Below are positions 51,987-63,600 of a stretch of DNA of 64,000 nucleotides, one piece after another (positions within the stretch are counted from its first letter, which is position 1; every line of letters begins with the position of its first letter). The notes under the pieces were generated by a model. The model did not search any database. It was not told the DNA's origin and was given only the letters and a program-made list of their open reading frames with translations. The translations under genes were made by a program, and so were the position numbers. The stretch lies in contig CAMBEC010000002.1 in the NCBI GenBank assembly GCA_945865485.1, positions 2,501-66,500 of the forward strand, read 5' to 3'. This DNA is from Rickettsia typhi (lineage in GTDB: Bacteria; Pseudomonadota; Alphaproteobacteria; Rickettsiales; Rickettsiaceae).

Positions 51987-54266
51987 TTAAAAGTGTGTAG
52001 AAAATTTAATATGAAATGTTTGTCCTTCATCATATTTTTTCTTCTTAATCGGGAATCCCCAATCCAATCTTATAGGAGCAATTCTAGTCACCCAAAGAAC
52101 ACCAAAACCAACAGAGCTTCTAAGCGCTTTATCGTTATAAAATCCCTTAGAAGTTTTTGAGTCAGCGTCCCACAAAGATCCAGCATCACAAAATACAGCA
52201 CCAGTTACATTAAATTCTTCTGGTAAACCAACTGGAAAATTAAGTTCTGTTGATAATGTATAATATTTTTGCCCACCAAGCCCCTCATCGGTCGCTATAT
52301 CTCTAGGGCCAATACCACCTTGTGCAAATCCTCTTAGACTATAGTCTCCGAGATTGAAACGATCTGAAATCCTTACCTTTTTACCACCGACTCCCTTAAT
52401 ATGACCAGCAGCAGCAGAAAATTTTACAGTATATTTATTTTCAACAAAAGATTTAAACACTTTGCCATCAACATCGTGCTTCAAATACTTAGTATTACCA
52501 CCCAAGCCAGCATATTCTTGTGTACCAGTTAATATATAACCATTTTTCGGTAGCACTCTGCTGTCTGTTCTGTCATAAGTCAAACTATGAGACATTGATG
52601 AAGTAACAAAGTTACCCATTTGCTCTTTAATAAACACTGAAGCTGAGCTACCTGGCGCTTTCAACTGATCACGCTTTATCCCATACTCAATTTCATGAGA
52701 TAGATCATCTGATATGTCATACCCTAAAGAAATTTTAGCACCAGTGGACTTCAAAGAATAGTTTAGCTCCTGATTTGTAAAACCACTCCCACTACCATTT
52801 TCACTCCTAAATACGCTTCCTCCCAAAGAAAGATCCTTATCCATAAAATTTGGATCCGTCAATCCAGCATAATAATAAATACTCTTTTTACCAGCTTGAA
52901 CTCCTGCACTGAGATACTTACCGGTTCCCACAAGGTTCCTTTCAAGGAAAGAAATTCTCCCAAATGGACCGCCAGCAGTATTGTACCCAACATCTAAACC
53001 TATTGAAGATGTCGATTTTTCTTCAACATTAATGTTAATATCATACCTATCACTTTTATCAGTAGGAGAAAGGTTAAGAGCCATTTTACCAAAATAATCA
53101 AGATTTCTGATATTTCTTTCGCCCCTTTCTATTTTCCCTCTATTATAAACATCTCCTTCAGCAATTTTCAGCTGGCGTCTAATAACATGATCTTCGGTTT
53201 TTAAGTTACCTTCGATATTAATCCTATTGATAAATATTTTTTCAGCTTGATCGACAACCATTACCACATCAACGGTGCCAGACGAAGGGTTGGTTTGTAT
53301 ACCAGGATGAACATCAACCTGTGGGTACCCTTTACCAGCAAGGTAATCAGCAATACGTTCTGCCGTTTTCTGAGATGCGCTTAAATTAAATGTTTGCCCC
53401 TCATTTTTATCAATAAATTTCCAAATTTCTTCATCATTGATACTTGCGAGTTTATTATTTAGACTTGTTTTACCAAATTTATATTTGGCCCCCTCTTCTA
53501 TTGAGTAAGTTAAAATAAATCCTTCTTTGGTTGGCAACAAATCTGCTGTCACAGATATAACTCTAAAATCAGCAAAACCAACAGAATTATAGAATTGCTT
53601 TATCAGATGCTTGTCATACTCAATTCTTTCAGGATCATAAGTATCATTACTCTCTAAAAACCTAAACCACCTAGCTTCTTTAGTAAGAATTATAGATTTA
53701 AGTTCAGAATCTTTATAATTCTCATTACCAACGAAATACAAGCTTCTTATACCTGTTTTTGGCCCCTCATCAATTTCAAAAACAACTTTAACTCTATTGT
53801 TTTCTTGGGATTCTATTTTTGACTTAACTTGTACAGAGAACCTTCCAGAGCGTTTGTATATTTCTTTAATTTTTTCTACATCGGTTATAAGTTTAGCCTT
53901 CTTTAAACTCTCGCCTGCCGCAGTATATACTTCTGTTGCCAAGAGATTAGTCTTTACTTTGTGATTTCCTGTAAAAACAACTTTACTAATAAATGGGGTT
54001 TCGATTACATTAACCAGTAACAATCCATTATTAAATTGTATATTAATATTTTCAAAAAGAGATGTTGCATAAAGATTTTTGATAGCATTATTACCTGCTT
54101 GCTCAGAATATTCATCCCCAACATTAATCCCTAAATATTCCTGAATTGTTGATTTTTCTACCCGTTGATTACCTTTGATATTTATCCCACTTACCTTATC
54201 TGCAAAAGCTTTTACAGATACCATAGTTACAAACATCAAAACTACTATTTTTAAAACTTTATTCAC
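51987..54266 (-). CDS. bamA: outer-membrane protein assembly factor BamA
   Basis: The central protein of the BAM complex, which inserts beta-barrel proteins into the outer membrane. Of 759 residues, the first ~22 are a signal peptide (MNKVLKIVVLMFVTMVSVKA) and ~23-420 are five POTRA domains (IKGNQRVEKSTIQEYL, IEGNLKTEDHVIRRQL). The rest is a 16-strand barrel with the late loop motif VRISDRFNLGDYSLRGFAQG, corresponding to VRGF. The start is a GTG; an AGGG lies eight to nine bases upstream. It is first in the pair bamA-ompH and divergent from nusB. Confidence 0.94.
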   Translation of the reverse strand: MNKVLKIVVLMFVTMVSVKAFADKVSGINIKGNQRVEKSTIQEYLGINVGDEYSEQAGNNAIKNLYATSLFENINIQFNNGLLLVNVIETPFISKVVFTGNHKVKTNLLATEVYTAAGESLKKAKLITDVEKIKEIYKRSGRFSVQVKSKIESQENNRVKVVFEIDEGPKTGIRSLYFVGNENYKDSELKSIILTKEARWFRFLESNDTYDPERIEYDKHLIKQFYNSVGFADFRVISVTADLLPTKEGFILTYSIEEGAKYKFGKTSLNNKLASINDEEIWKFIDKNEGQTFNLSASQKTAERIADYLAGKGYPQVDVHPGIQTNPSSGTVDVVMVVDQAEKIFINRINIEGNLKTEDHVIRRQLKIAEGDVYNRGKIERGERNIRNLDYFGKMALNLSPTDKSDRYDININVEEKSTSSIGLDVGYNTAGGPFGRISFLERNLVGTGKYLSAGVQAGKKSIYYYAGLTDPNFMDKDLSLGGSVFRSENGSGSGFTNQELNYSLKSTGAKISLGYDISDDLSHEIEYGIKRDQLKAPGSSASVFIKEQMGNFVTSSMSHSLTYDRTDSRVLPKNGYILTGTQEYAGLGGNTKYLKHDVDGKVFKSFVENKYTVKFSAAAGHIKGVGGKKVRISDRFNLGDYSLRGFAQGGIGPRDIATDEGLGGQKYYTLSTELNFPVGLPEEFNVTGAVFCDAGSLWDADSKTSKGFYNDKALRSSVGFGVLWVTRIAPIRLDWGFPIKKKKYDEGQTFHIKFSTHF

Positions 54267-54302
54267 GAGCGCACCCTTTTTTACTAAATAAATATCCAGG
54301 TT

Positions 54303-54330
54303 TTTATATCATTTGCAAGAAAAAATACAA
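54303..54330 (-). promoter_or_regulatory. weak candidate promoter for bamA-ompH
   Basis: On the minus strand TTGTAT (complement of 54325-54330) and TATAAA (complement of 54303-54308) are separated by 16 bases and lie ~37 bases before the bamA GTG. In such AT-rich sequence this may be chance. Confidence 0.35.
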
Positions 54331-54511
54331 CCGAAAAATGCATGAAGAACACTACTTCCGAACGAATAATTATTATTATAGACGATAATACAAAACCAAA
54401 CTATCATTCTAGCATTCTTCAATTTAAATCAGCTTAAGAAGGAAACTTACCTTTACCAATAACTATTTTTTTGCTAGAATGCTCAACAAATCACTTTAGA
54501 CCCCCAAATAA

Positions 54512-54988
54512 ATGTTCAATTCGCAACTTAACAGCAAGTCCATTGCACGCATTGCTGCAATTCAAACTTTATATCAATTTGAAAATGATAAACAAGATAC
54601 GGATATTGAAACATTATTGTTACAAATTATTGATTTTTATCGAGACAAAGATATAAAGAGTGATTATGAACTTGATTCAAAAAGCCTATTAAAACTCAAA
54701 CCTAGTTTTAATTACTTAAAAGAATTGGTTAAACATACGCATGACAATATACAGGAAATCGATAAAATTATTGAAGATCACCTGTCCAACGAATGGACTA
54801 TAAGAAGCCTGCCACAACTTCTCTTTGCTACTCTTAGAGTATCAATTTGCGAAATGAAATATTTTCCAGAAACACCACGCAATGTTATCATTAACGAATA
54901 TACTGATATAGCAAGCGACATGCTTGATGATGGACAGATAGGATTTGTCAACTCTGTGCTAGATAAGTACGCCGATAAAAAAAGGTAA
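54512..54988 (+). CDS. nusB: transcription antitermination factor NusB
   Basis: A 158-residue all-helical RNA-binding protein that, with NusE (S10), assembles on boxA of rRNA leaders and supports antitermination. SKSIARIAAIQTLYQFENDK is the N-terminal Arg-rich helix that binds RNA, and LLFATLRVSICEMKYFPETP with NVIINEYTDIASDMLDDGQI is the C-terminal core; GFVNSVLDKYA ends it. The downstream rlmE gene starts three bases after its stop, and the gene diverges from bamA. Confidence 0.92.
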   Translation: MFNSQLNSKSIARIAAIQTLYQFENDKQDTDIETLLLQIIDFYRDKDIKSDYELDSKSLLKLKPSFNYLKELVKHTHDNIQEIDKIIEDHLSNEWTIRSLPQLLFATLRVSICEMKYFPETPRNVIINEYTDIASDMLDDGQIGFVNSVLDKYADKKR

Positions 54989-54991
54989 ATA

Positions 54992-55678
54992 ATGTCAGCA
55001 TCTACAGGCTACCGTGGTAAGTTCGTCAAAGTCAAAACAGCAAAAAAGAGAAAAACCTCTTCAACAAGATGGCTAGCAAGACAATTAAACGATCAATACG
55101 TCGCTCGCTCTAAAATTGACGGCTACAAATCAAGAGCAGCATATAAGATTATTGAAATTAACGACAAATTCCATATCTTAAAAGCAGGGTTCAATGTAGT
55201 TGATCTTGGTGCAGCGCCTGGAGGATGGTCACAAGTTGCAGCAAAAATTATTAAATCTGATTCTACAAACGCTCCTAATAAACTTGTAGCTATAGATTTA
55301 CTTCCAATTGAAAATATTCCAGGGGTACTATCGTTTCAAAAAGATTTTTATGACCATGATACGCAGGAAATAATCATAAATGCTCTAAATGGGAATCTTG
55401 CTGACGTTGTGATGAGCGACATGGCAGCAAATACCATAGGACACAGCCAAACTGACCACCTAAGAATTATGGCATTATGTGAAAACGCGCTTCATTTTGC
55501 ACTAAAAATTCTTAAACCAGGCGGACATTTCGTAGCTAAAATATTTCGCGGCGGAGCTGAAGTTGATTTATTGACTACAGTTAAACAACACTTTAAAACC
55601 ATCAAACACTTCAAACCAGACTCAAGCCGTAAAGAATCAAGCGAATTTTACTTAATAGCTTTAAACAAAAAGGACTGA
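54992..55678 (+). CDS. rlmE: 23S rRNA 2'-O-ribose U2552 methyltransferase
   Basis: RlmE (FtsJ/RrmJ) methylates the 2'-OH of U2552 in the ribosomal A loop late in 50S assembly. The 228 residues show a basic N-terminus, [16 protein letters not shown] with the catalytic Lys, [19 protein letters not shown] for [23 protein letters not shown] with the catalytic Asp, and [16 protein letters not shown] with the second catalytic Lys. The K-D-K-E set looks complete. It is translated close behind nusB, and the PagL-like gene starts four bases after its stop. Confidence 0.94.
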   Translation: MSASTGYRGKFVKVKTAKKRKTSSTRWLARQLNDQYVARSKIDGYKSRAAYKIIEINDKFHILKAGFNVVDLGAAPGGWSQVAAKIIKSDSTNAPNKLVAIDLLPIENIPGVLSFQKDFYDHDTQEIIINALNGNLADVVMSDMAANTIGHSQTDHLRIMALCENALHFALKILKPGGHFVAKIFRGGAEVDLLTTVKQHFKTIKHFKPDSSRKESSEFYLIALNKKD

Positions 55679-55682
55679 TCGT

Positions 55683-56195
55683 ATGAAAAAAAAACTTATA
55701 ATCTTTCTTAGCTTAGCGTCAATTTTTACCGCATTTAATACCTCAGCCCAAGAGGTTAAAATCGGAATAACTCAGCATGATTTTGATAACAAACTAAAAC
55801 ATAGAGTTGAGAAAGGGCAAAATATTATTGTTGAGTACTTACTAGATAAGCTAGATAATTACCTAAGAGCTTATCCTCATATAGGGGCAAGCATTAATAA
55901 TAAAGGTTATACCAGTAATCTGTATACAGGATTAACTTGGCACGCTGATCTTGGTAGCAGCTTCTTAGTTGAGGCTTCTCTTGGTATATCGATTAATAAT
56001 GCCGAGAAAAAAATATCGAAAAAAAGAAGAGGTCTTGGCTCAAATTTACTTTTTAGAGAATCATTTTCACTCGGTTACAAACTCTCTGAAATACACTCAA
56101 TTTCGTTAATGATAGACCACATTTCCAGCGCCGACATTGTAAAGCCTAATCCAGGTTTAACTGATATTGGAATTAGGTATGGTTATAAATTTTAA
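55683..56195 (+). CDS. acyloxyacyl hydrolase / lipid A 3-O-deacylase-like outer-membrane protein
   Basis: A 170-residue protein with a signal peptide (MKKKLIIFLSLASIFTAF, probable cut after TSA) and about eight amphipathic beta strands. It ends in YGYKF, whose terminal Phe is typical of outer-membrane barrels. The C-terminal IDHISSADIVKPNPGLTDIG matches the PagL pattern, where His and Ser in HxS (here His146 and Ser148) form the catalytic dyad, followed by a conserved NPG. The acidic third residue is not certain (Asp161 is one place off). PagL removes the 3-O acyl chain of lipid A, which lowers innate immune recognition. It is last in the nusB-rlmE run. Confidence 0.72.
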   Translation: MKKKLIIFLSLASIFTAFNTSAQEVKIGITQHDFDNKLKHRVEKGQNIIVEYLLDKLDNYLRAYPHIGASINNKGYTSNLYTGLTWHADLGSSFLVEASLGISINNAEKKISKKRRGLGSNLLFRESFSLGYKLSEIHSISLMIDHISSADIVKPNPGLTDIGIRYGYKF

Positions 56196-56271
56196 AAGAC
56201 TATCTGAGTATAAGACCGAAGTTCTTAATATTAAATTCATTGCTTATTTAGATGAGTGAGTAACTTGTTTT

Positions 56272-57219
56272 ATGTCAAAAAGAGAAAGCAAAAGGAACTA
56301 TGATATTAGTTCTAAATGTAAAGAAATACTAAGAGGAAGTGTACAATCTATAGAAGCTTCTTATTTGTCTGACTTTAGGAGCTTTGAAGATCTGATTATT
56401 CCCAAGAATTATGAACTGATAATGGCCACGGCACATATGCTAGGCGATCTTTCGAGTAGTTACCAAGCTCTAGTACTTATTAATTATAAGGAAAAAGAAA
56501 TAATTATTGCAAATAGTGGTTCAAGATATGCCCCTATTAAACACATGTTACTGGATTTATTTGGTGCTTTGCGTTTTGCTTTGGGCTTCACTCCTTACAA
56601 TGTACAAGAAGTGATAAAGGTAAACGAAATGCTATTAGATTCATTAGGCCCTCTCGCTGAAAATTATACTTTTCGTTATACTGGCCACTCTATAGGGGGA
56701 GTAATAGCACAGTGCGGTGCTGTACATATGAAAAAAAGTCTTCAAGAACGTGATCAAGCAAAAGCCATTTCTCAAGTTACTGCCATAACATTTGAAAGCC
56801 CTGGTGCTAAAGCTTTAATAGAGAAACTTGACGTTGATAACGACATAAGTACAAACGGTTTTATTACGATTAATAATCGGCCAAATGTTATTAATAGTTG
56901 TGGCTCTCAATGTAGTAAGGTTTTCACTATTGTTCCTGATGCTCAGCCACCTATTCCATCTACGTATATAGGAAGGATTTTTAAAAAATTAAAGGAATTT
57001 TCTTCTAAAAATTATGTATTTTCATATTTTACTAATGTATTTCAATTGGCAGAAATGGGAGTCTCGCAACTACAACAGGACCATGCTTTAGAACGGTTCA
57101 AAGAAGTTTGCGTAGAGGAACGTGGATCTTACCTAGATCAGTCTGGCGTAACAACTAGCTACGTAGAGATATTTGAGCTGCCAATACTAGCTGATGGCTT
57201 CATGACTGACTCTGATTAA
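56272..57219 (+). CDS. putative alpha/beta-hydrolase or lipase-like protein (GHSIGG)
   Basis: A 315-residue protein without a signal peptide. FRYTGHSIGGVIAQCGAVHM provides a nucleophile-elbow GxSxG with Ser140. Before it lie a possible oxyanion region and ALVLINYKEKEIIIANSG, a strand pattern like lipase class 3. After it come ITFESPGAKALIEKLDVDND and ITINNRPNVINSCGSQCSKV, where the acidic and His residues of a triad would sit. This resembles class 3 lipases or DUF2974-type hydrolases. An intracellular bacterium could use it on its own or on host lipids. Activity is inferred. It starts 76 bases after the PagL-like stop and may be co-transcribed with it. Confidence 0.6.
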   Translation: MSKRESKRNYDISSKCKEILRGSVQSIEASYLSDFRSFEDLIIPKNYELIMATAHMLGDLSSSYQALVLINYKEKEIIIANSGSRYAPIKHMLLDLFGALRFALGFTPYNVQEVIKVNEMLLDSLGPLAENYTFRYTGHSIGGVIAQCGAVHMKKSLQERDQAKAISQVTAITFESPGAKALIEKLDVDNDISTNGFITINNRPNVINSCGSQCSKVFTIVPDAQPPIPSTYIGRIFKKLKEFSSKNYVFSYFTNVFQLAEMGVSQLQQDHALERFKEVCVEERGSYLDQSGVTTSYVEIFELPILADGFMTDSD

Positions 57220-57684
57220 CCCCAGCATCCTTAATAGGAGTCTAGTGAAAAATTCTAATAATGCAAATAAGCAATATTTGTTTAACCTGAATCAAGTTCA
57301 GAATGGAGTTGCTACTCCACCTAAACGCTTTTAGTCATAAGGAATAAGCATTTAGCCGAAATTACCATCGCTTCTTATGCCAAATTCAGGCTGAATAAAT
57401 TCCTAAATAACCCCAACTATGGATAAGATAAATATTAGATTTAGTTGTGTCCGGCAAGAAATATAGTCATACCGGGCTTGATCCGGTATCTTCTCCTATC
57501 TCATGAGATCCTGAAGTAAATTCAGGATGACGGTGCGTACAGCAATCCTCAATATAAAACCATACGACTCTATTACTTATCCATAGTTCAGGTTAAATAC
57601 CTAATATATAAGTAGATAAATTTAGTCAAAATAGGATATGATACAAATAATATCATACCCATTGACTTATAAGCGTTGATTATT
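57220..57684. other. 465-bp gene-free stretch with repeats
   Basis: It contains a shortened TIR element (57409-57594) preceded at about 57286-57390 by a second inverted arrangement, CTGAATCAAGTTCAG and ACCATCGCTTCTTATGCC. The latter matches in reverse the GATAAGAAGCGATG piece near 21911. The last ~90 bases before the alpha-2-macroglobulin ATG should hold its promoter. Confidence 0.55.
57409..57594 (-). mobile_element. palindromic TIR element, copy E (shortened)
   Basis: The ends are AACCCCAACTATGGATAAG and TTATCCATAGTTCAGGTT. Its content follows copy D, but the ~60-bp middle piece with GTGGGTTTCGTACGTCTC is missing, giving 186 bp. It carries the same GGATGACGGTGCGTACAG and AAAACCATACGACTCTAT segments. 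Confidence 0.82.
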
Positions 57685-60600
57685 ATGCGTATTTTTATCC
57701 TTATCATTCTGTTTTTTCTATCTACTGCCACAGCAATAGGAGCATTTGATTCAGCTGAGCTTGCCAAAAATAAGGAGCTTCGAATCTTACGTGTAACTCC
57801 AGAAGGAGAAGCAGATGTACAAGCAGGTAGGCAAATCGTCATTCAGTTTAATCGACAGGTTGTGCCAATTGGACGTATGGAACGCGATAATTCAGAAATC
57901 CCTGTTGTAATTGAACCTAGCCTCCAATGTCAGTGGCGTTGGTTAAATACCAGTGCGCTTTCTTGTAATTTGGATGAAAAAAATGCTCTTAGGGAAGCTA
58001 CCAGCTATAAAATTACCATTAACCCAGGTATCAAAGCCGAAGATGGGTCAACTATCACAGAGGCTTTTACCCACCAATTTACAACGCAACGTCCTGATAT
58101 CGTGTATGCTTGGTTCAGAAAATGGCTATCTCCAAGTGTTCCAGTTTTAAGGTTAACATTTAATCAATCCGTAACTAAAGCGTCTGTGCAATCTAGTCTA
58201 TTTATTGTTGCGGCACAAGGCAGTAAGGACAAAAATTTTACACTAAAAGTTGAACCAGACCCAGATGACAGAGAGCCGCCATCTTATCTTCCTATCCCAG
58301 GCACCAAGACGTTAACTACTATAGATCAGACTAGCCCCCAGAAAAGTGATGAAGATTTGCGAATGATTGGGGAGGATGAGGCAAGAAGAGTTTGGCTAGT
58401 CACGTCCGAACAAGAATTGCCACTAGATAGTTCTATTAGCCTTAAAGTCCTACCTGGCCTTGTTTCTGCGCTTGGTAACGAAAAAGGCACTGGCAATAGA
58501 GAGATTCTTCGGTTTCAAACGTTCCCCGAATTCTCGTTTTTAGGTATTAAATGTTATACTAATGAAGATGATTCAAATTCAATTCTGATTACACCGGGCA
58601 AAGCGGAACCACAAAAATTATGTAATCCTATGCGCGGAGCAGCAATGGTATTTAGCACTCCGGTATTACGTTCTCAGATAAAAAACAATATTCTCTTTAA
58701 TCCACCCCTTGATGTAAACGCTAGTAGTCCAGACGTTTGGGCAAATAGTGAAGATTATTCTAGCCTTTGGCAAGAGCATCAAAAAGATAGAACATATGAA
58801 ATTTGGCTACCTGTTGGACTTAAAGCAATTACTGATTACAATTTAAAAACTCAAACCATTGATGAAAACAAAGGAATAGGTAAAACAGCTTTACAAGATG
58901 AATTTGGTCGCTCCTTGCAAAAACCAATCGACATAAGTTTTAAGACAAATCATCGAAAGCCAAATTTTGAAATAATTCATAATAACGCCGTAATAGAAGC
59001 TAAAATTGAGAGCGAAGTACCCTTGTATGTAAATAATTTGAATAAAATCACTTTTAATTATCGTAAATTATCGCCCAATGGTGCAGAAGCTGGCCTTTCG
59101 TCAACTCAAGAGATTCCAAACGTTCAAGACGTGCAGTTTGCAATCCCTTTCAAAATTCGTCAAATGTTAGCTGGAAAAAGTGGAGCAGTTTATGGACAAT
59201 TAAGCACGGAACCTTTGGTTACTAAATCACCTGATAGTCATCGTTTATTTGCTCAAGTCACACCATATCAATTGCATGTAAAATTAGGACATTTTAACAG
59301 TACCGTCTGGGTTACAGATCTAGCAACTGGTCAACCTGTTGATGATGCAAAAGTTAGTATCTACAAAGATAAACTCACTGAATTAAGTGCTGGCAAAGAA
59401 TTACTATCGGAGGCAGTTACCTCTTCTGATGGTATTGCGATATTAGCCGGTATGGAAAAACTTGATCCGATGCTTGACCTTTATAGCAGCTGGCGAGATG
59501 AAGATGACAAATTATTTGTCCGTGTTGATAAAGATGGAGAAATGGCGCTCATGCCAATTAGCTATAATTTTATTATTGATTCTTATCGATCCGTCGGAGA
59601 AAGTGTTTACTATAATACTAAAAAACTTTACGGACATATTATAACATGGGGAACAACTGCTCAGGGAATTTATCGAACTGGCGATACTATGCAATACAAG
59701 CTCTATGTTCGTAACCAAGACAACAAAACTTTAACTACTGCACCAAAAAATGGCTATAATCTTGAGATTATTGACCCGGTAGGTAATAAAGTCCATGAAA
59801 TCAAAGAACTGTCTCTTAATGAGTTTGGCTCTTACTCAGGAGAATTCACTGTTCCAAAACAAGCATCGGTAGGCTGGTACCAATTTCGTTTAACAGCCGA
59901 TTTTGCTAATAAAAAATCAACCAATGAACAAGAAGCGGAAAAGCTTACATGGTATCCTATCAGAGTCTTGGTTAGCGATTTTACTCCTTCTCCATTCAAA
60001 GTGACTAATCAAATAAATGGAGATCTATTCAATTCTCAAGCAGATGTAGAAGTTTCTACTCAGGCAAAACTACATTCTGGTGGCGCCTATACAGATGCAA
60101 ATGTACGTATCACAGCGATGCTTGAAAGTAAGGTATTTACCTCGAAAGATCCAATAGCTAAGGATTTTATTTTTGGCAGTTATGTGGGCGAATATTACCA
60201 AAATCAAGTATTCCAAAAAATAGACCGTATTGATAACAAAGGAGAAAACTCCATTCTATTTAAATTGCCTAAACAAAATATCTATTATGGTCGACTAATG
60301 TTTGAAAGCTCTGTGCAAGATGATCGGGGTAAGTACGTTTCGTCTCAAGCCTATGCAGATTATGCGGGCGTAGATCGTTTTGTTGGCCTTAAAACGAAAG
60401 ATTGGATTTTTGAAACTAGAAAGCCTGCTAATATCGATTACCTTGTCACTAACGAACTTGGCAAACCAGTATTGGGCACAAAAGTCGCCATTACAATTGA
60501 AAAACAAGAAACAAAAGCCGCAAAAGTAAAAAGTGCTGGGAATAGCTACTTAACGGAATTTACCAACCATTGGGTACCAAAAGGTAGTTGCACAGGAGAT

Positions 60601-63600
60601 TCACAAAATGTTTCAAATATTTGTGAATTCAATCCAAAAGAACCTGGCTATTATCGTGCTATTGCTAGTATTAAGGATACCAAAGGTACTGATCATAGCA
60701 CTAATATATATATGTATGTAGTTGGTGATGGACATGTCCTATGGAATGAACCAAATGATTATTCTTTGGAAATTATTCCAGAAAAATCAACATATAAAGT
60801 AGGTGACAAAGCAAGATACCTGATCAAGAACCCTTATCCAAATGCTCAAGCTCTTATAACCATAGAACGTTATGGCGTAATTGATCATTTTGTCCAAACT
60901 CTTGAAGGCAGCACTCCAGTTATCGAATTTGAAATTAAGCCTGATTACATTCCAGGATTTTATTTGTCTGTCGTCGTATTCTCGCCACGTGTTGATCAGC
61001 CTATTGAGGGGCAATTAGATCTTGGTAAACCATCGTTTAGAATTGGCTATCTGACTGTGCCAATCAAAGATCCGTATAAAGAAATTCTAGTTACTGCTAA
61101 AACAGATCATCAAGTTTATAAACCTCGTGACAGAGTAAAACTTACACTTCATGCAGAGCCTAAATTCAAAGACAAAAAAGAACCTATTGAGATAGCCGTG
61201 GTCGTGATTGATGAGTCTGTGTTTGATTTAGTCGCAGGGGGTAAATCTTATTTTGACCCTTATGAGGGATTTTACAATTTAGATGGTCTTGATTTACGTA
61301 ATTACAGTTTGCTTACACGCTTGGTTGGCAGACAAAAATTTGAAAAAAAAGGTGCAAACCCTGGAGGTGACGGTGGTTCTGATTTAGCTATGCGTAACCT
61401 ATTTAAATTTGTCAGTTACTGGAATCCGTCTATAAAAACAGACGCCATGGGTAACGCCAAGGTTGATTTTGAAGTACCTGATAATTTAACTGGCTGGCGT
61501 GTTTTAGCTTTAGCAGTGACTCCATCAGATAGGATGGGTCTTGGCGACATAAATTTTAAAGTCAATAAACCAACCGAAGTTCGCCCAGTAATGCCGAATC
61601 AGGTTACAGACGGCGATAGCTTTGAGGCTGGCTTTAGTGTGATGAATCGTACTGATAAAAAACGAGATATAGTGGTAAATATTAAGGCTAGTGGGTCTTT
61701 ATATGATAAAAAACTTCCAGCTACCCTAAATAAAAAAATAACATTAGAACCGTACAAACGCACTACAGTATGGATGCCAATACAAACAAAACTAGTCGAC
61801 ACTACAAAAGAAGGTGAATTAGGTAAAATTACCTTCCAAGTGACAGCTAAAGATTCGAGGGATGGCGATAAATTAGAGCATATTCTGGTTATAAATAAAC
61901 GAAGGTCACTTGAAATATCTACAAATTATGGGACAACAAATCAGGATAAAGCTGAAGAATCTATCAAATTTCCTAAAGAAATTCAGACTGACATAGGTAG
62001 TGTTAGTATTGTCACCTCCCCTTCTGTCATTGGCAACATAGATGGCGCATTCAAATATTTACGTGACTATCCATATACGTGCTGGGAGCAAATTTTGACT
62101 AGGGGGGTAATGGCTTCTCATTATATTAATCTACGTACTTATATGCCAACAGATTTTGAATGGAAAGATGCCAAACAATTGCCAGAAGAAACTTTAAAAA
62201 TGGCCGCAAACTTCCAGGCTCCTAATGGTGGTATGGCATATTTCATACCAAAAGACCAATATGTCGATCCATATTTAACCGCTTACACCGCCATTGCATT
62301 CAATTGGATGAAAAAAAGTGGATACACCGTACCAGAGGAAATTATAAATAAATTGCATGGTTATCTTGATAATTTCTTAAAGCACGATACTTACCCTGAC
62401 TTCTACGATAAAGGCATGGCATCTACCGTACGTGCTGTGGCACTAGCAGCTCTTGCTCAAAATGATAAAATAAGCTTAGCCGACCTAGAACGTTACCGTC
62501 CACATGTGGCACAAATGAGCCTGTTTGGGAAAACTTATTTCTTACAGGCTGCAATGCATGTAAAAGGGGGAGAGAATTTTGTTACTGAAATATCTAAACT
62601 CATCTTATCCAATGCTAGTCAATCTGGTGGCAAGTTTACTTTTAATGAACAACTAGATGATAGCTACAGTAGAATTCTATCTAGCCCGCTGCGTGAAAAC
62701 TGCGCTATACTTTCGACCTTTATTGAATTAGGAGAACAGAAAGAAGGAAAAGAACTAGTTGAAGACATTCCATATAAATTAGTTCGTATGATCACGGAGG
62801 CGCGTGGCAACAAGACACATTGGGAAAATACACAAGAAAATCTATTTTGTCTTAATGGACTGGTTGATTATGCAAGGGTATATGAAAACATAAAGCCAGA
62901 TATGAATGTCACTGTTGCATTAGATAATAAAAAATTTGGTGAGACAAAATTTGCTGATGCAAAAGAAACTCCAGTTACTTTTATAAAAAAGATTGAATCA
63001 ACTGATCCTGGAAGAGACGTAAAAGCAACTATTATCCGCAAGGGAGATGGAAGGCTTTATTACACAACTCGTGTCAGTTTTGCACCCCTTAAGGAACAAG
63101 ATAGTTACACCAATTCTGGCATTGAAATCAAAAGAGAATATAGCGTTGAGAGGCAAGGTAAATGGGAACTACTTAAATCACCTTCAGAACTCAAACAGTC
63201 TGAATTGGTTAGGGTTGATATATTTCTTTCATTGCCGACTGCAAGAAATTTTGTTGTCGTTAACGATCCAATTCCAGGTGGACTAGAACCAGTAAATCGT
63301 GATTTAGCAACCACCTCTATCGTAGATGCAGACAAAGGAAACTTTACAGCGGCAAGTGGCTCGTGGTGGTTCAAGTATTCAGACTGGATTTCATATAACG
63401 TATCGCGCTGGAGTTTCTATCATAAAGAACTACGTCATGATTCTGCTCGTTTCTATTCTGATTACCTACCAGCAGGAAACTATCATTTGTCCTATACCAC
63501 ACAAGCCATTGCGCCTGGTAATTTTGTTATCATGCCAGTACACGCAGAGGAAATGTATGATCCAGATATTTATGGCAAAGGTATTACGGAGCAGATTAAG

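Noticed and set aside
57286..57330. 29-codon GTG-started frame after the lipase-like gene
   Set aside because: It runs directly into a palindromic repeat and has no ribosome site; chance frame.
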